Source: Apostichopus japonicus
Taxonomy: Eukaryota; Echinodermata; Holothuroidea; Aspidochirotida; Stichopodidae
Assembly (NCBI RefSeq): GCF_037975245.1
Contig: NC_092580.1
Span: 31,304,001-31,368,000 of the forward strand
Length of the DNA: 64,000 nucleotides
Direction of reading: 5' to 3'
The notes beneath the pieces were generated by a model. The model worked only from the letters and a program-made list of their open reading frames with translations, was not told the DNA's origin and did no database searches. The first letter of the stretch is position 1. Each line of letters begins with the position of its first letter. Shown one piece after another: positions 14,331 through 26,344 of the stretch. Made by a program: the position numbers and the translations under genes.

Positions 14331-14967
14331 CAGTCATTGCTGGGTAGCCATTGTCTTCTGTTATCCAGTCACTGCTGGGTAGTCCATTGTCTTTTGTTCT
14401 CCAGTCACTGCTGGGTAGTCCATTGTCTTTTGTTCTCCAGTCATTGCTGGGTAGTCCATTGTCTTCTGTTCTCCAGTCACTGCTGGGTAGTCCATTGTCT
14501 TTTGTTCTCCAGTCATTGTTGGGTAGTCCATTGTCTTTTGTTCTCCAGTCATTGCTGGGTAGTCCATTGTCTTCTGTTCTCCAGTCACTGCTGGTTAGTC
14601 TACTGTTTTTTTGTTCTCCAGTCACTGCTTGGTAGTCTATTTTCATTTGTTTTCCAGTCATTGCTGGGTAGTCCATTGTCTTCTGTTCTCCAATCACTAT
14701 TGGTTAGTCAATTGTCTTCTGTTCTCTAGTCATTGCTGGGTAGTCTCTTGTCTTCTGTTCTCCAGTCACTGCTGGGTAGTCCATTGTCTTCTGTTCTCCA
14801 ATCACTACTGGGTAGCCATTGTCTTGTTCTCCAGTCACTATTGGTAGTCCATTGTGTTCTGTTCTCCAGTCACTGTTGGGTAGTCCATTGTCTTCTGTTC
14901 TCCAGTCACTGCTGGGTAGTCCATTGTCTTCTCTTCTCTAGTCACTGCTGGGTAGTCCATTGTCTTC
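14331..14967. repeat. 36 bp minisatellite, about 18 copies
   Basis: The unit, roughly cactgctgggtagtccattg followed by tcttttgttctccagt, repeats about 18 times with substitutions and small indels. The period is a multiple of three and the unit has few stop codons, so several frames on both strands stay open. On the minus strand one reads as 12-residue repeats (DWRTKDNGLPSS). No splice context or flanking domain supports translation. It lies in the incomplete PMCA intron. Confidence 0.95.
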
Positions 14968-17680
14968 CTCTGGTCTGCCTCACCATTCTTATTTTAAAAC
15001 CGGATCAGGTCAAGCTATTCACACTGAACCTAAACATTAACACTATTGTGTAACTGCATAGTGATCTTTCGAAGAGAGTTATCAATGTTAGTGTCAACAC
15101 AATAAGATGAAAGCTGTTGTTATGCTGTGCTTTGCATTGGACATAAAGCATACATGCGCCATTCAGGCAAAGTCTTGTTACCTATTCATGTACACGACTG
15201 AATTTACTTTAACCTTAAATTAAGAGAATACCAGTCTTTCTAATTCCAATACCAAAGAGTTTTATCTCAAATTAGGCAGCTTGTTGAATGGTGGTGTTTT
15301 CAAGAAGAATTTAAATCTAAAAAACAACAAACAAGCCAGAGTTAATAGTGTAACATCCATAGTATACAGTAGCTCTTGCATAGCTTAATTCACAAAGAAA
15401 AGTAGTACTGACTCCAATATTGAAAACGTTAAGGAAATTTACTCATGCATTGGTGCATTAAACTAAACTAAATCCTGTCCATCTTCATGCATGCATGCAT
15501 TCATCCATAAACGGCAAGAGCCTTGCTATCGCATCATATTTCGACTGGTGGTGTTTGACCTTTCCTATTATTACTCTGCATCATATTTTACCATTAGTAA
15601 ACACTTCAGGCATAATTAACATCAATATTAAACTGTCAGGGGAGACAGTTCTGTCAGATGCTATAGCAATATATATATTTATGAACCTCACAATAGTGAA
15701 AAAACCTGTTGAAAAGTGGAGGTCTACTTTGTACAATAGCTCTGTACAGTATATGACTTTACATGTCATTACAAACATTGTCAATTTTAATTATCTTTAA
15801 GTTGGTTGTATCATTAAGGTCTAGCTAGGAAAATCTAAAAGTTTCATTAAAAAAATTACAGTTAAATATAGTAATCTGCAGCTATATAACTGTTTTTCTT
15901 TTTCCACGAAATATAATCCACATACAGTTATTCATATACAGAAGATCAGTATGATGTATTTTGTTCTCAAACTAAATAGTGAATGAACCAATTTTTATCA
16001 CATGTTACCATAGCTACGGTCTTTGGGGTATGAATGGAGTGCATACATATAGGAGGCAGTTTAAAGAATGAAGTATTAATTTTTTTATCACAAAGACTGA
16101 ATCAGTGTTCCACTTTTGATGACATGACTGTTAGAAGATTTCACAAAACAAAAGAAACACAAACAACATCAATTCCTTGAACTTTCAGATCTATATTAGT
16201 CAATTATAGATTCTTTATTTGACTATATGACATTTAATACTATTTGAGAAAGCAATCAATATCAGCCCAATGATATGCCTGATACAATTTAATAGTATTT
16301 CAGATATTTATCTGCATTGCTTTTTTTCTTTCTCCTTTTGCAATACCAATGTTTGATTTTATACAGCATCTGCCACCACCAACTGATAGCCTGTTTGGCC
16401 CCACAGAACTCAATTGGGATTCTCAGCCTCACTGTCAGGCAGAAGTTTAGGCCAAGACTGGGCAAGCACTTCAGACCATTTAGGTTCAAAAGCCAACTTT
16501 CGTCTTTAGATTTTGTGCTGGCCTCGTTAGAATTCATCTACAAATTATTACAATGATGTCATCCTTTCCGAGGGCCGTGAAATCAACGAAACCATAGTTG
16601 GAAGAAGCTCCAACCTCCTCTGTTTTCTTGCCCAAACATTTTATCAAGTAAGAAAGAAATTTTACTGAGAGACATGGACTGACAGTCTCAGTCGGAAAAC
16701 TACATGCAAGGAAGATATTAATTTAATAACACTTTTTATAACTGATTTTTTTGTGAGATTCTTTTCATTTTATTTAGTTATTTATTTTCAAATCTACCAG
16801 AATTTGTCTTCAGTGATTACTTTGCATCAGTTTAACTTATCACTTGTTGGTTCTACTTACAGACAGCAAAAAATTCATTTGAAAAATAGTTGAAGATGTT
16901 AATTATCAAAGCTTACGATACATCTTCTGTTACAATCTTTGCAAAGAATTTTCAGCCTGTGTGTTAATATCAATATTAATATCACGATCAAACTCGGCAG
17001 GGCACACCTGGCATGTACAGTAAACATTTTACTTAAGAGACAACTGCTTATTCCAAAGCTCTCAGCTGTTTCTGCAGCCTTAAAGTTGCCAACTTTCGAC
17101 TCATCTCATGAAGACAGCAGCTCCCATGTGTCTAGACTACCAACATATACCCCCATAAACCACATTGCCTACTACACTGGTTGTCATTTGATGCACCAAT
17201 TATGCCACTAGCACACTTTACCCAGGCTCAGCCACAAATGAAATTTCAGATTTAATCAGCCAGCCATCGTATCGTACGCTTTCCACGCAAGTTGCAGGGG
17301 GGATGCAAACGATAATAGCTTTGCCAAAGAGAGAGGAGAAGATATAGATAATATATGGGCAGGTTTCTCTTCTTGTATTTTAACGAGTGTATATTGCTTT
17401 CTTTGCAGCATGACCACCGTTGTTGTTGTGTGCTGGGCAAGGTTAAATCCGTACTGGTGTGATTGGGTAACACTGTGTGATAGCAGACTGAAGCTCTCGG
17501 CCTACAGTATGTCAAGCATTATTCATGCATAGTCAAAAAATAGTCATTCTGTTTGTGTTCATTATGCGGACAGATTCGCTCTCTCAGGGAAGAAGACGCT
17601 ATGTAAAATGAATTCATAATTGTGAAACAATTCGCAGAGCTTGCTCTAAATTGAAGACTTTCTACAAAGAGAAATGAAGA

Positions 17681-17863
17681 GGAAAACTGACTTGGTCCAT
17701 CAGACACAATACAGCCTGTCACTCTAGACAATTGAGAAGACATGAAGGAGAAGAAAAGACATTCTGTTTTAAGGAAACCTGACTTTGTCCATCAGAAACA
17801 ATAAAGTCTGTCACTCGAGATAATTTAGAAGACATGTAGGGGAAGAAAAGTTGTTCTGTTTTA
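17681..17863. repeat. Two-unit tandem duplication, period 92 bp
   Basis: ggaaaactgacttggtccat at 17681 recurs at 17773 as ggaaacctgactttgtccat. Both units end in agaaaag...ttctgttttaa. Identity is high but not perfect. Confidence 0.9.
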
Positions 17864-18788
17864 AGTGCCTTTTAACTACAAATCCTACGGCACTATGAAG
17901 AGAGCAAGAATATATCAATGAATATATTTGAATCTTTCATGCGTGTAAAAGGCGAGAAGATTAATGGCTATTTGTGACACTAAATGCTTGCCGAACAAAA
18001 ACCTCAAGCTAAAAATTTCTTTGAAAATGTACCGAAACAAAAATGAAGTAAGGCTGAATGAGTCCATTAATTACAAAGGAAGACAGACAATGTCAGAACC
18101 AGCCGTTAGTTATGGCCCATACAAAACACATAAACTAACAGTTTTTTACTGAAGAATGATTTTCTGACATTGAATTGAAATTGGTGGCAAGATTGCTCGG
18201 TCAAATTTTAGAATTTGGGAAGAAGAGGATTCAGCATATTATGGAACAATAACTCTTTAAGTTATACCTACATAATTTGCTCAAATCAAGCAAATATGAT
18301 ATTTTAACAAAAAAAATTTCCTCTTCACACCTTGATGCACATTTTGGTCATCATGTGTTATGGCTAAAGCTTTGCCTTGTGGAAGCTGGAGATCTACATT
18401 CAGCACTTCCCCACTAGTTACTTGTTTGCAGACTTAGCAATTACCACACATACTTTCAATATGGTTTAGGTTTAACGAACCAGTAATATTTAATCCCCTA
18501 AACCCTCCTATTAATAACTCCTTCTAGCACACTGTCTAACTTCCTCTCCCATCAAAATAATTCACTCTAATGTAAAAAGGAACTAAGTCCCAGTGAATTT
18601 AATACCATGAATTTGAGACGGTAGAAGGAATAGTGCTGTAACACATGTGGGGAGACAGATGAGGGGAGTTGAGTAAATTGTGACAAGTTTCAAGATTAAT
18701 GATACTTCAGTTTTAATCATTTAGAGACAAATTAACAAGTCTCATAACGAGCATTAACTTCAACTATAGCTGGTTTCATTTATTTGTT

Positions 18789-18854
18789 TGGGGAGGGGGA
18801 GGGGAGAAAGCATGGGGGGAGAGGAAAGCATGGGAGAGGAAAGCATGGGAGGGG
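18789..18854. repeat. Purine-rich short tandem repeat
   Basis: Units of gaggaaagcatggga, about 15-17 bp, repeat three to four times after a ggggagggggagggg run. Confidence 0.85.
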
Positions 18855-20096
18855 TTTGGCTCCAATGTTAATCAGTTCATCAGACCAGCTAGAAGAAATT
18901 ACATTCTCGATTGGGACAACATATTCCTGAAGACAAACCTTGGAGACAACAATTCAAATTAGAGATACACAAGAACATCTGCTTTACTCCATAAATCTAG
19001 GATAATAAAAATCTATGCCAAGAGTCTCTTACACTCATTTGTTTTTTTTTTTCTGTTTCTCCTCCTGTGTAAGCTACACGACTTCTGCTTTTCATAAAGA
19101 GGCAATCTTCCCAGAGACAATTCTCTCGCAAAAAAAAGGAACGCTGCGGAATGAAACATCTGGCTCCGAAAAGTCTTCTCACTTTTCTGGATTTCGGAGG
19201 CCGCTCTACGGTGTGTTATTTCTTTACTTCTTTTCCTCTCTTTACTTAATGTAAGTCCCGGTTCTGATTTCACAGTGTTTCATAACATGATTGAAAGCAG
19301 CTGTATTCATGAACAAGTTCAAATTGAAAAAGTACTGAAATGCTCCTTCATTTCCAACATGTTATGTCACATTCTGGACAACACAGAGGGGCCCTTCATG
19401 GATGTAAAAATGGAAACAACATCTTTGTTGTGGGGTATCATCTTCTCAGTATTTTCAACGTTATCTAGCTCTTTATATAATCCTTATATTTTAACTTAAT
19501 TTTTTCATCTGTTCATTTAATTGAGTTTTAGAAAGCATTTTCATTATTCTAGTATTAATGTGATATGGCACAATTAGAGCCCACCATGCAGCTATGAGCA
19601 ACATCTTCACCTCACTTCCAATACCCAACATATTGAGAGACAGCTAGGCCCTTTGCCTAACACAGCACGTAATGGGATAGATGCTCGTAGAGATATTTAT
19701 GAGTTATATGTCTACCAATGCAAAGTACACGACAACAACTACGCAACCTAGCATTACTGCATGACAACAATGACAAAGACTACACAGGTCTTTGTTCAAA
19801 ACAGAAAAATTTAAAATCTCATAAAAATAATGCGTAACCCAGGCTACATCCTTCTACTCACCCGATTCACTAGCTCTCCCTAATCCATCTGTGCCAATCA
19901 CAACAGATGAACGTGAAGCTCATAACCCCTATAAAATTTAAAAGTGAAAAAACATCCGACCTCTACCGATAGCTCTGACAAGACTTTCGCCTCTCATAAG
20001 ATAATCCTTTCCTAAACTTTTTACCAGTTTCTCACTATAACACCTGCCTCTGTCACCATTTACAATGGCCTACCAACCATCGACCCGGTCGGCTAG

Positions 20097-20213
20097 AAAC
20101 ATACAGTTCACGCATCCTAACATGGAGGTGATACATGTAGACTGAAGTGAACTCAAAAACATACAGTTCACGCATCCTAACATGGAGGTGATACATGTAG
20201 ACTCGAGTGAACT
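20097..20213. repeat. Exact-period 60 bp tandem duplication
   Basis: aaacatacagttcacgcatc through acatgtagact is repeated 60 bp later with identity over about 47 bp. The units then diverge slightly (gaagtgaactc versus cgagtgaactc). The near identity suggests a recent duplication. It lies in the PMCA intron, about 700 bp past the second coding exon in transcript direction. Confidence 0.95.
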
Positions 20214-20918
20214 CGCTGCTCTTCACGGAGTGAGTTTGGTCTCGTCTTCAAAAGCTACACTCCCCGCAATGTATGAGAGAGTGATACAGACAGTTCTTTC
20301 TAGTTTTACCTGAATTTCAAACGATATAACCTCTTTGTTTTTCTTTGCCTTATTTAAAGAGGTATCTCTCTCTGCGTGATGCCTTGTCTATACATGCTCA
20401 AAGTCTAAGAATCAGACCGTGAAAATTTCACATCAAGCGTTTCTGTTAGGGGCAGATACATGTTTGAGGAGGGGAGTATTTGAATAAGGATATCCGTGGC
20501 TAATTAACCGACAAAAGAGATTTCAGGGCACTGATGAGTAACCAGAGTGGAGAAGGATGCAGAGAGCTTGTCGGCAGTACAAACGACCTGAGTATTGGTC
20601 GCCCATTACAAATCATGGTGAACAACGTTAAAAAACGATCGCTTTGTCATCAGATCTTAAATGATCGGTCAAGTCGATATCGATCGCAAGATCATCCAAA
20701 CCAATTTTTGTTGTCAGGGTGGCGGCGAACGAGAATTACTGCATTTACATGAGAAGCAACATTGAGGATGACTTAGCAGCCTCTGAAGTAGACCAAAACT
20801 GCCAGTTTCTTTTTTGCCACTTTCTGGTCTTAAAAAACAGGTCCCCCTCCCCTGTCCGTCGTCTCCTACGGTGTTAACAAGTATAATAGTAATTATAAAT
20901 AATCATCTGAGCACTTAC

Positions 20919-21104
20919 TTTCTGAGCTTGGTAGGAAGGATAAACCAAGCGATATGAATGCAGCTACTATAAGCATAATGAGGGTTGCATCTTGTAGGGC
21001 TTCCCACATCAGTTGTAGAAATGTCTTGGGTGGCTTTGGTGGAATGATGTTGGCACCAAATACGTCTGTCCTCCTGTCGATGTCATCTTTGAAGCCTCGA
21101 ATAC
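20919..21104 (-). CDS. ATP2B: PMCA calcium ATPase, second coding exon (first membrane helix)
   Basis: This 186 bp exon continues the ATPase. The acceptor is ccctgcag|GTATTCGAGG (exon starts at 21104) and the donor is GAAA|gtaagtg (exon ends at 20919, intron begins at 20918). It completes the split Gly codon, adds 61 codons and leaves one base. The peptide contains [20 protein letters not shown], then [19 protein letters not shown], then [12 protein letters not shown]. The block NxIPPKxPKTFLQLxWEALQD is a PMCA signature just before the first transmembrane segment, which here runs about residues 90-112 of the joined product. Residues after the helix (LPSSE) begin the first extracellular loop. 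The remaining exons (actuator domain, phosphorylation-site DKTGT, nucleotide-binding domain, calmodulin-binding tail) should lie at lower coordinates outside the window; I did not find them here. Confidence 0.95.
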
Positions 21105-21291
21105 CTGCAGGGTAAGATCCATAGACAGTTATAATCAAAACTCATGACCCAAGAAAATACCACTAAATTTTTGGAAGCTACAACCCAGGTTTAAAATGGC
21201 AAATTTTATTTTAAAAAACCTGAAAGTGTTTCCAGACAGCCTGTATTCTAAGCAGTGTTTGATAAAATGCATCGCTTGTTCCTCCAGCAAA

Positions 21292-21570
21292 CTGTATTTA
21301 ACTGTTCCTTAACCACGCTTGAAGACCTATGGTTACAGAAGCTTTGAATACTCTGGCTCTTATCTCTGGAACAAGTTACCAGATCACATTCGAACATGCT
21401 CTAAACTTTCTATATTCAAAAGTCTACTTAAGACCCACCCATCTTTTCACTTGTTCTTTTGTAAATTAATCTGCTTTCTTTGTAAAGCACCTTGAGCAGT
21501 GACTTTTGTCTACTGATTTGGCACTATATAAGTCTCATTTATTACTATTATTATTATTATTATTATTATA
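21292..21570 (+). mobile_element. 3' end of a CR1/L2-like non-LTR retrotransposon
   Basis: In frame from 21292 the plus strand reads LYLTVP, stop, PRLKTYGYRSFEYSGSYLWN, then KLPDHIRTCSKLSIFKSLLK. This is the typical C-terminal end of CR1/L2-clade reverse transcriptases (consensus ..RTKxYGxRSFxxxAPxLWNxLPxxIRxxxSxxxFKxxLKTxLF). There is one in-frame TAA at 21310-21312. The coding end is near 21492, followed by a 3' UTR ending in the typical CACTATATAAG word and an (ATT)n tail at 21540-21570. It is a 5'-truncated, dead copy inserted antisense in the PMCA intron, about 190 bp from the second coding exon. Confidence 0.88.
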
Positions 21571-22854
21571 AAATCATACATTAATGCTGACTCCCAGACA
21601 AGTCACAGATCAATTGAACTTTATTCAAACAAAAGAATCAGTTCTTCAGTGTGGGAGAGTTTAAAGGAACTTTTGTTATTGTCTGAAACTAAGTAAGAAC
21701 ACAACTAAGAACAAAACTGAAGTAATTCAATTTGTTGTACCTTATAGGAAATGTTTCTCTCATTAATGTCCTTGCAAATAAACTTGTTCATAAAATCAAA
21801 TTAAAATTACTGGTGATTTCATGTGAGGCCAATATTGGAACTTCTACCCAATATTTAACTCAGCCATTACATTTTCAATACTAAACGCATGAACATCACA
21901 GGTCTACGAGTGGTGGGTTGTCCTACATGGAACTTTAATATTTACACATCTGTGGAATAACACATTAATCTAGCACGAGAATTAACAACAATGCCTTCAA
22001 TCATCAATTAAACGTTAAACTAACACTCACAGGGGAAAAATCACAGGATAGATTAGAATCACAAACAAATCAAGAATGTTAGAAAGCTTTCAGCGAGGTG
22101 AGAAATGCAATTAGGTTGTCAGTAATTGAGCCGCTGATCTTAGAGACTTCAATTTCAAAGAGTAGACAATGGGTAATTTAGAAAAAACATATGCAATATG
22201 CACTTTTTGCAAAAAAATGTGGATATCATAAACCAATATATACTGTACAAACACCCAGACAGAGTTACAAAGAGAACAGGCAGTCCTGAACATTACATGA
22301 AAGTAAAGGTCAAACAACATGACTTTTTGAATGCTCCAAAAGAATTTATGTTCAATAGAACATGATGAGAGAATCCCCTAAAACGTACTGATTAGGGCAT
22401 TTACAAACAACTATACTTACCTCTAGCCTATTAACCCTAGCCTATTAACTGGTAACATTCTTGTACTATGCCCACAATGACCCCATCTAAGGTCACCCTC
22501 TTCCTACTAATTTATGTTCAATAGAATCACCTTTGGATCCACGCTGGTGTTCTTTTCACCAACCTACACATCTCTCCTAAAATCATCGTTGATCAGTCTT
22601 TGTTAGTTTGGTACATTTCTTCGAACAACCACATATGATTTTCGAAGAGCCAGATTGTCAAGGCCTGGTTGTCCAAGGGACAATCAGAGAGAATCCTTAT
22701 AACTTTGCCTTGACAGCTGTATATGATACATTGAGTGAGTAAGAGTAGTTAAGATCAATGCCTTAACAGTGATGTGCCATAATCATGATTTAAGGGGTAA
22801 CTTTAATTTACATGTTAAAAGGTACCATACAGTACAGCCTTGTTCACATTTGAG

Positions 22855-23275
22855 AATGCAAGGTGGATCAGGATCTTGCTTCCTTCCGGGAGTTGTTAAA
22901 GTTGACCCCTGACAGATCACTCACATTTGAGAACGGGTGGGTGGGCGGATCAACTTTGAATGCAAGAGCATTACACAAGCACTATGCGGTCACAATATGT
23001 TTACAAAATTGGGTAGCTAGTGACAGTACTGCAGTGTACATGCCTTCTGTGGTTGTGCGAATGTCAGGAGGTCAAGTAACCAGAGATCTCAATTTGCATG
23101 ATCCCCCTAGCTACCAGACAACAATCTTGATCACCGTTGCAGGGCGGTTAGGATCCTTACTGAAATCGAGCTCATTACTGCATTACTGTGTGATCCTGAG
23201 TGTAGATGCCAGCATTCATACTGCAAAGTTGATCACCCACTGTTGTATCAGATCCCCCTTGCAGTCTCAATGTTA
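22855..23275. repeat. Possible inverted-repeat element in the PMCA intron
   Basis: The left end gaatgcaaggtggatcagga is partly mirrored by gactgcaagggggatctgat at the right end (reverse complement of 23251-23271). An inner pair, gatcaactttg near 22948 and its complement near 23225, is also mirrored. The interval is less AT-rich than its surroundings and holds a 137-codon plus-strand open frame with no recognisable domain. It may be a decayed foldback or MITE-type element. Confidence 0.3.
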
Positions 23276-25766
23276 ACAATGCTTCACAATGCCTCAAAAC
23301 AGAATCTACTGCTTTTAATTCACCCAAAAGGCATCAGGAACAATCAACATACATTTATTTAACTGTAAGCCATGAAATGTACAGTAAGTATGGACAGCAT
23401 TAACGTCCATATTTTTGCTCCAATACATGTTACAGTTCATGACGCCCTTCGTCTCTGAGAAGAGTTTATGTCACATTATTTTGCCAATTTTCAAAAAAAA
23501 GTCTGCCTGAATGTTGCTGCTCATTAACATAAATTCCAGAATTATTCAAATTTCAAACTGCCTGTCTGCATTCTATAAAATCTCCTGTACTTCAGTAGAT
23601 CAACACAGCTCTGTGAGCCTCTTCACCGAAATGAAAAGTTGTCCACTAGCATCTCTAGTGAGTATGCACATTTGAAACACAATCTCTAGTTAGCATTTTC
23701 AAGAACCCTTCTACAAGTTTGGTTTCATCTCACGTTTCTTTAGAGAGACAGTCCTCGGAGGAGAATCGTAATATCATAATTCAGCCTGGTACTCACTGCG
23801 AAGTGATACCGATATATCTAGAAGGAAATTGCCCAAATCAGTATACAAAACATGTACAGCAACCATGACGAACATCTAAAATAATAAGCAAAGTAGCATT
23901 TCTATGGAACAAAACATGATATCTCAATGTCCTTGAAAACTTATACTAACAAAACAGACCTGATGCAAAAACCATAACCAATGAAAGTGATTATTTTGAC
24001 ATTAAACTAATATTAATATTACAGTGTCTACTGCTGTTGATACGGTTCAAAATGGTTGTTTTATGACATAGATTAAATGTGGCAATGAGTTTACTACTTT
24101 TGTGATCAGGATGCTTTTACTCTTATGATGCTATAGTAAGGATTGTATTGGGACCATTGGAAGCCAAGTACATAGCACAGTTGGAACCTAAACTGTAAAC
24201 AATTTATAAGAAACTCCAAACACCTCAAGCAAATCACAACCTATATCCACAAACATCAGATTTGCTGCCAAACTTTCCTCGGTTTGGTTTTGAATCAGAC
24301 ACTTTCATAAAAATAATGACATTTATATATTTGAAAGGAATGTTGAGTAGTCATTAGTCAAACTATTATGAAAACTATATTATTATGGGATTGTTATATC
24401 CAATAGCCTTGATTTAAAGAGCAAATCAAAGCAAGTGAATAAATTGACCAACAACAGTCACGTAATACTAGATCCCTTTTCTCTGATATAAAAGGCATTC
24501 TTCACATGAAAAGTATGCTCCACAGTAGGCTACTCCCATATCATTAACCTGTACACATATATTTCAGAAGATAAATATCTTTCCATGTTTCCTCCAGGTT
24601 TTTTGTTTCATCGATATATATATTATGTTGCACACTCTAGTAAAGGGTCCTCTCATGGGTTTCCGCACAAATCTCAAAAAATCATGAAAGCAACTAAATT
24701 TTACCATATCCTCTGCCGCTGAAACATAGATTGATATCAAGGACAATGACAACTCTCTAAATCTCAAGAGATACGACTTACTTCTCCTTACTTCAAAAGA
24801 CGGTGGACAAGTTTGCCGATTATATTGATTAGATATTGATTGGGGGTTTGGTAACAACAATTTTTTTTTTTTTTTATCTTTACATCTCTTCTTTCCAGAC
24901 AAAAACATTACATTGGGCAGAATCCCTATTCAGACGAAGACAAAAAAAACATACACGACTGTGCAAATCGACTCCCAAACTCCGGACCCGCCTTATTTAA
25001 AGTAAGGCTAGCAACAAGCTGAAATGATTTACATGGAAACTTAGATAACATAAAACACAAACCTCATCCAGCTTTCAGGAGGAGATGGGTCTACCACAAT
25101 TATAACATGAAAAGCAAAAATCCTCCATGTACATGTAAATAACAGAGGAAGACAAATAGTAAATGCACTTCTAGTAAGAAGAGAAGAACACATTGTGACA
25201 ATAACAAAGGTATAATAAATATATATATATATATAGAAAACAAGTGAGGAAAGTACATGCCCAGAGCAAGTTTGCACGTTGTTAAGTACATATTCAAAGT
25301 ACATGGGTGGCGCAAGAGGAAACTCAGGCACTCAGTGGCTCATGAGAAACGCCCACTATTCCAAAGGACACTTTGCATCGATAGTCTGTGCTATGACAAG
25401 CTAGGGGCTTCTGCAAGAAGGGTCAATGGGAACCAGAAGCATGACAAATTTGTAATGCATCAGTACTTCTGGAAAAATTGGATGGTAGATACCAGAAGAG
25501 GCTGGTCGTGGCATCTGGGTATTCCTAAGAAGGTTTCCAGGTCACTCTGGCTGAGTGAGAAAGCTATGACTGTGAGGAAACTGACATGTAAGTGAACAAC
25601 AATGCAAATAACGCAAACATTACTAGACTCACATGTCTCCTCTCAACTATTTCACTTTCTACATCTGTATAATTTGATCTTTAGCCACTCATCATCTTTA
25701 TCTTAAGTGTATCTGCAGTATCTTCATCATCTTGTTCGACAGTGTTACTTGACCAGAGGTTAAGAT

Positions 25767-25822
25767 CCCTCCCTCCCTCCCAGACACACCCCTCCCCATT
25801 CCCTTCCCCCCCCCACCCCTCC
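25767..25822 (-). other. G-rich intronic tract next to the PMCA 5' splice site
   Basis: The plus strand is almost pure C/T with runs up to ten C, so the gene-sense RNA has many runs of three to ten G. It begins about 107 nt after the donor at 25929. Intronic G-runs near donors are known to enhance splicing and can form quadruplexes; a role here is inference. Confidence 0.7.
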
Positions 25823-25929
25823 TTCACAGTACTTCACTGCAGTCATCATCCCAGACACTCCTAACATTACTACTACTAAACTCCTTTTAATGGAAAAACG
25901 TCTCAAAGAGAAATAATCGTTTAAAATAC

Positions 25930-26086
25930 CATTTGTTGGTGAAGTTAGGAGTCTCTGACATAGTTCCAAGACGTCTCCATATTTGGCTTTGATCTCGTTG
26001 ATGGCGTTGGCCTTCCGTAGCTCCATGAGCTGCCGTAGCTCCTGCACGGTGACTCTGAAGTTGCCATCGTCCACCTCATCCGCCAT
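25930..26086 (-). CDS. ATP2B: PMCA calcium ATPase, first coding exon
   Basis: The plasma-membrane P-type ATPase exports cytosolic Ca2+ using ATP. This exon encodes 52 residues plus one base of a glycine codon. The start at 26086 reads MADEVDDGNF and lies in a strong Kozak context (gccATGG). It is followed by VQELRQLMELR, then KAKYGDVLELCQRLLTSPTNG, which matches the conserved PMCA N-terminal pattern (EELRxLMELR ... YGD ... LCxRLKTSPxxG). The exon ends at 25930 with the donor G|GTATTT on the minus strand. Its leftover single G joins the GT that opens the next coding exon, giving Gly-Ile-Arg and keeping the frame. This part is cytosolic and precedes the first membrane helix. The family assignment comes from recognised sequence patterns and not from a search. 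Which ATP2B paralogue it is cannot be told; most invertebrates have a single gene. Confidence 0.93.
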
Positions 26087-26106
26087 GGCTATGTGTGAAA
26101 GTCTAC
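26087..26106 (-). other. ATP2B: 5' UTR stub and probable 3' splice site of the PMCA gene
   Basis: On the minus strand, a pyrimidine-rich stretch (cttcgtctttgattctcatc) is followed by ataacag and then 20 nt of leader before the ATG at 26086. This looks like an acceptor at 26107/26106, so the first coding exon probably follows a noncoding 5' exon further upstream (higher coordinates). No in-frame ATG lies in the 20 nt leader. A transcript that starts inside this region without splicing is also possible. Confidence 0.55.
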
Positions 26107-26344
26107 CTGTTATGATGAGAATCAAAGACGAAGAGTCATGATTAGTGGAGATGTCAGAGGTCATAAGTAAGATAGAGAAACATATGGAGAAACACCAAAA
26201 CAGCCCTAAAAACCCTAAATAATAGGAAAAGGATACTTATCGGGCTGCAAACTACTTCAAACTCTTCTCTTCAAACTCTGATCCTGGGAAACCAAAAGTG
26301 GATGAAATCCGATGAAAAAGATCCGCTCTAAAATAACGATCTAG

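Larger units (their letters stand above)
1..20918 (-). other. ATP2B: PMCA intron after the second coding exon (incomplete)
   Basis: The region begins with the donor gtaagtg at 20918 and runs off the window end. I looked on the minus strand for the next PMCA block (the FNDW and QFRGLQ region) and did not find it. Either it lies beyond position 1 or it is a short exon I missed. Noncoding content includes a tandem repeat at 1-485, a G-rich tract at 6255-6287, a minisatellite at 14331-14967 and other items listed separately. I saw nothing supportable in 525-6250, 7470-10900, 11070-14330, 14970-17680 or 18860-20090 apart from simple-sequence runs. Confidence 0.6.
21105..25929 (-). other. ATP2B: PMCA intron between the first two coding exons
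   Basis: The intron is 4.8 kb and interrupts a Gly codon after its first base. It contains an antisense LINE 3' end (21292-21570), a candidate inverted-repeat element (22855-23275), a short AT microsatellite (about 25217-25236), and a C-rich plus-strand tract near its 5' end (25767-25822). I saw nothing recognisable in 21575-22850 or 23280-25200 beyond AT-rich sequence. Confidence 0.85.

Noticed and set aside
14242-14847. Multiple overlapping open frames with repeated peptides
   Set aside because: Produced by the 36 bp minisatellite. Indels between units shift the frame, and nothing recognisable flanks it.
20530-20560. CTGATGAG word as a hammerhead core
   Set aside because: No stem II and no GAAA at the required distance.
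25257-25595. 112-codon Trp- and Lys-rich plus-strand open frame ending near a GTAAGT word
   Set aside because: It is antisense inside the PMCA intron, with no recognisable domain and no convincing acceptor. Kept only as a note.
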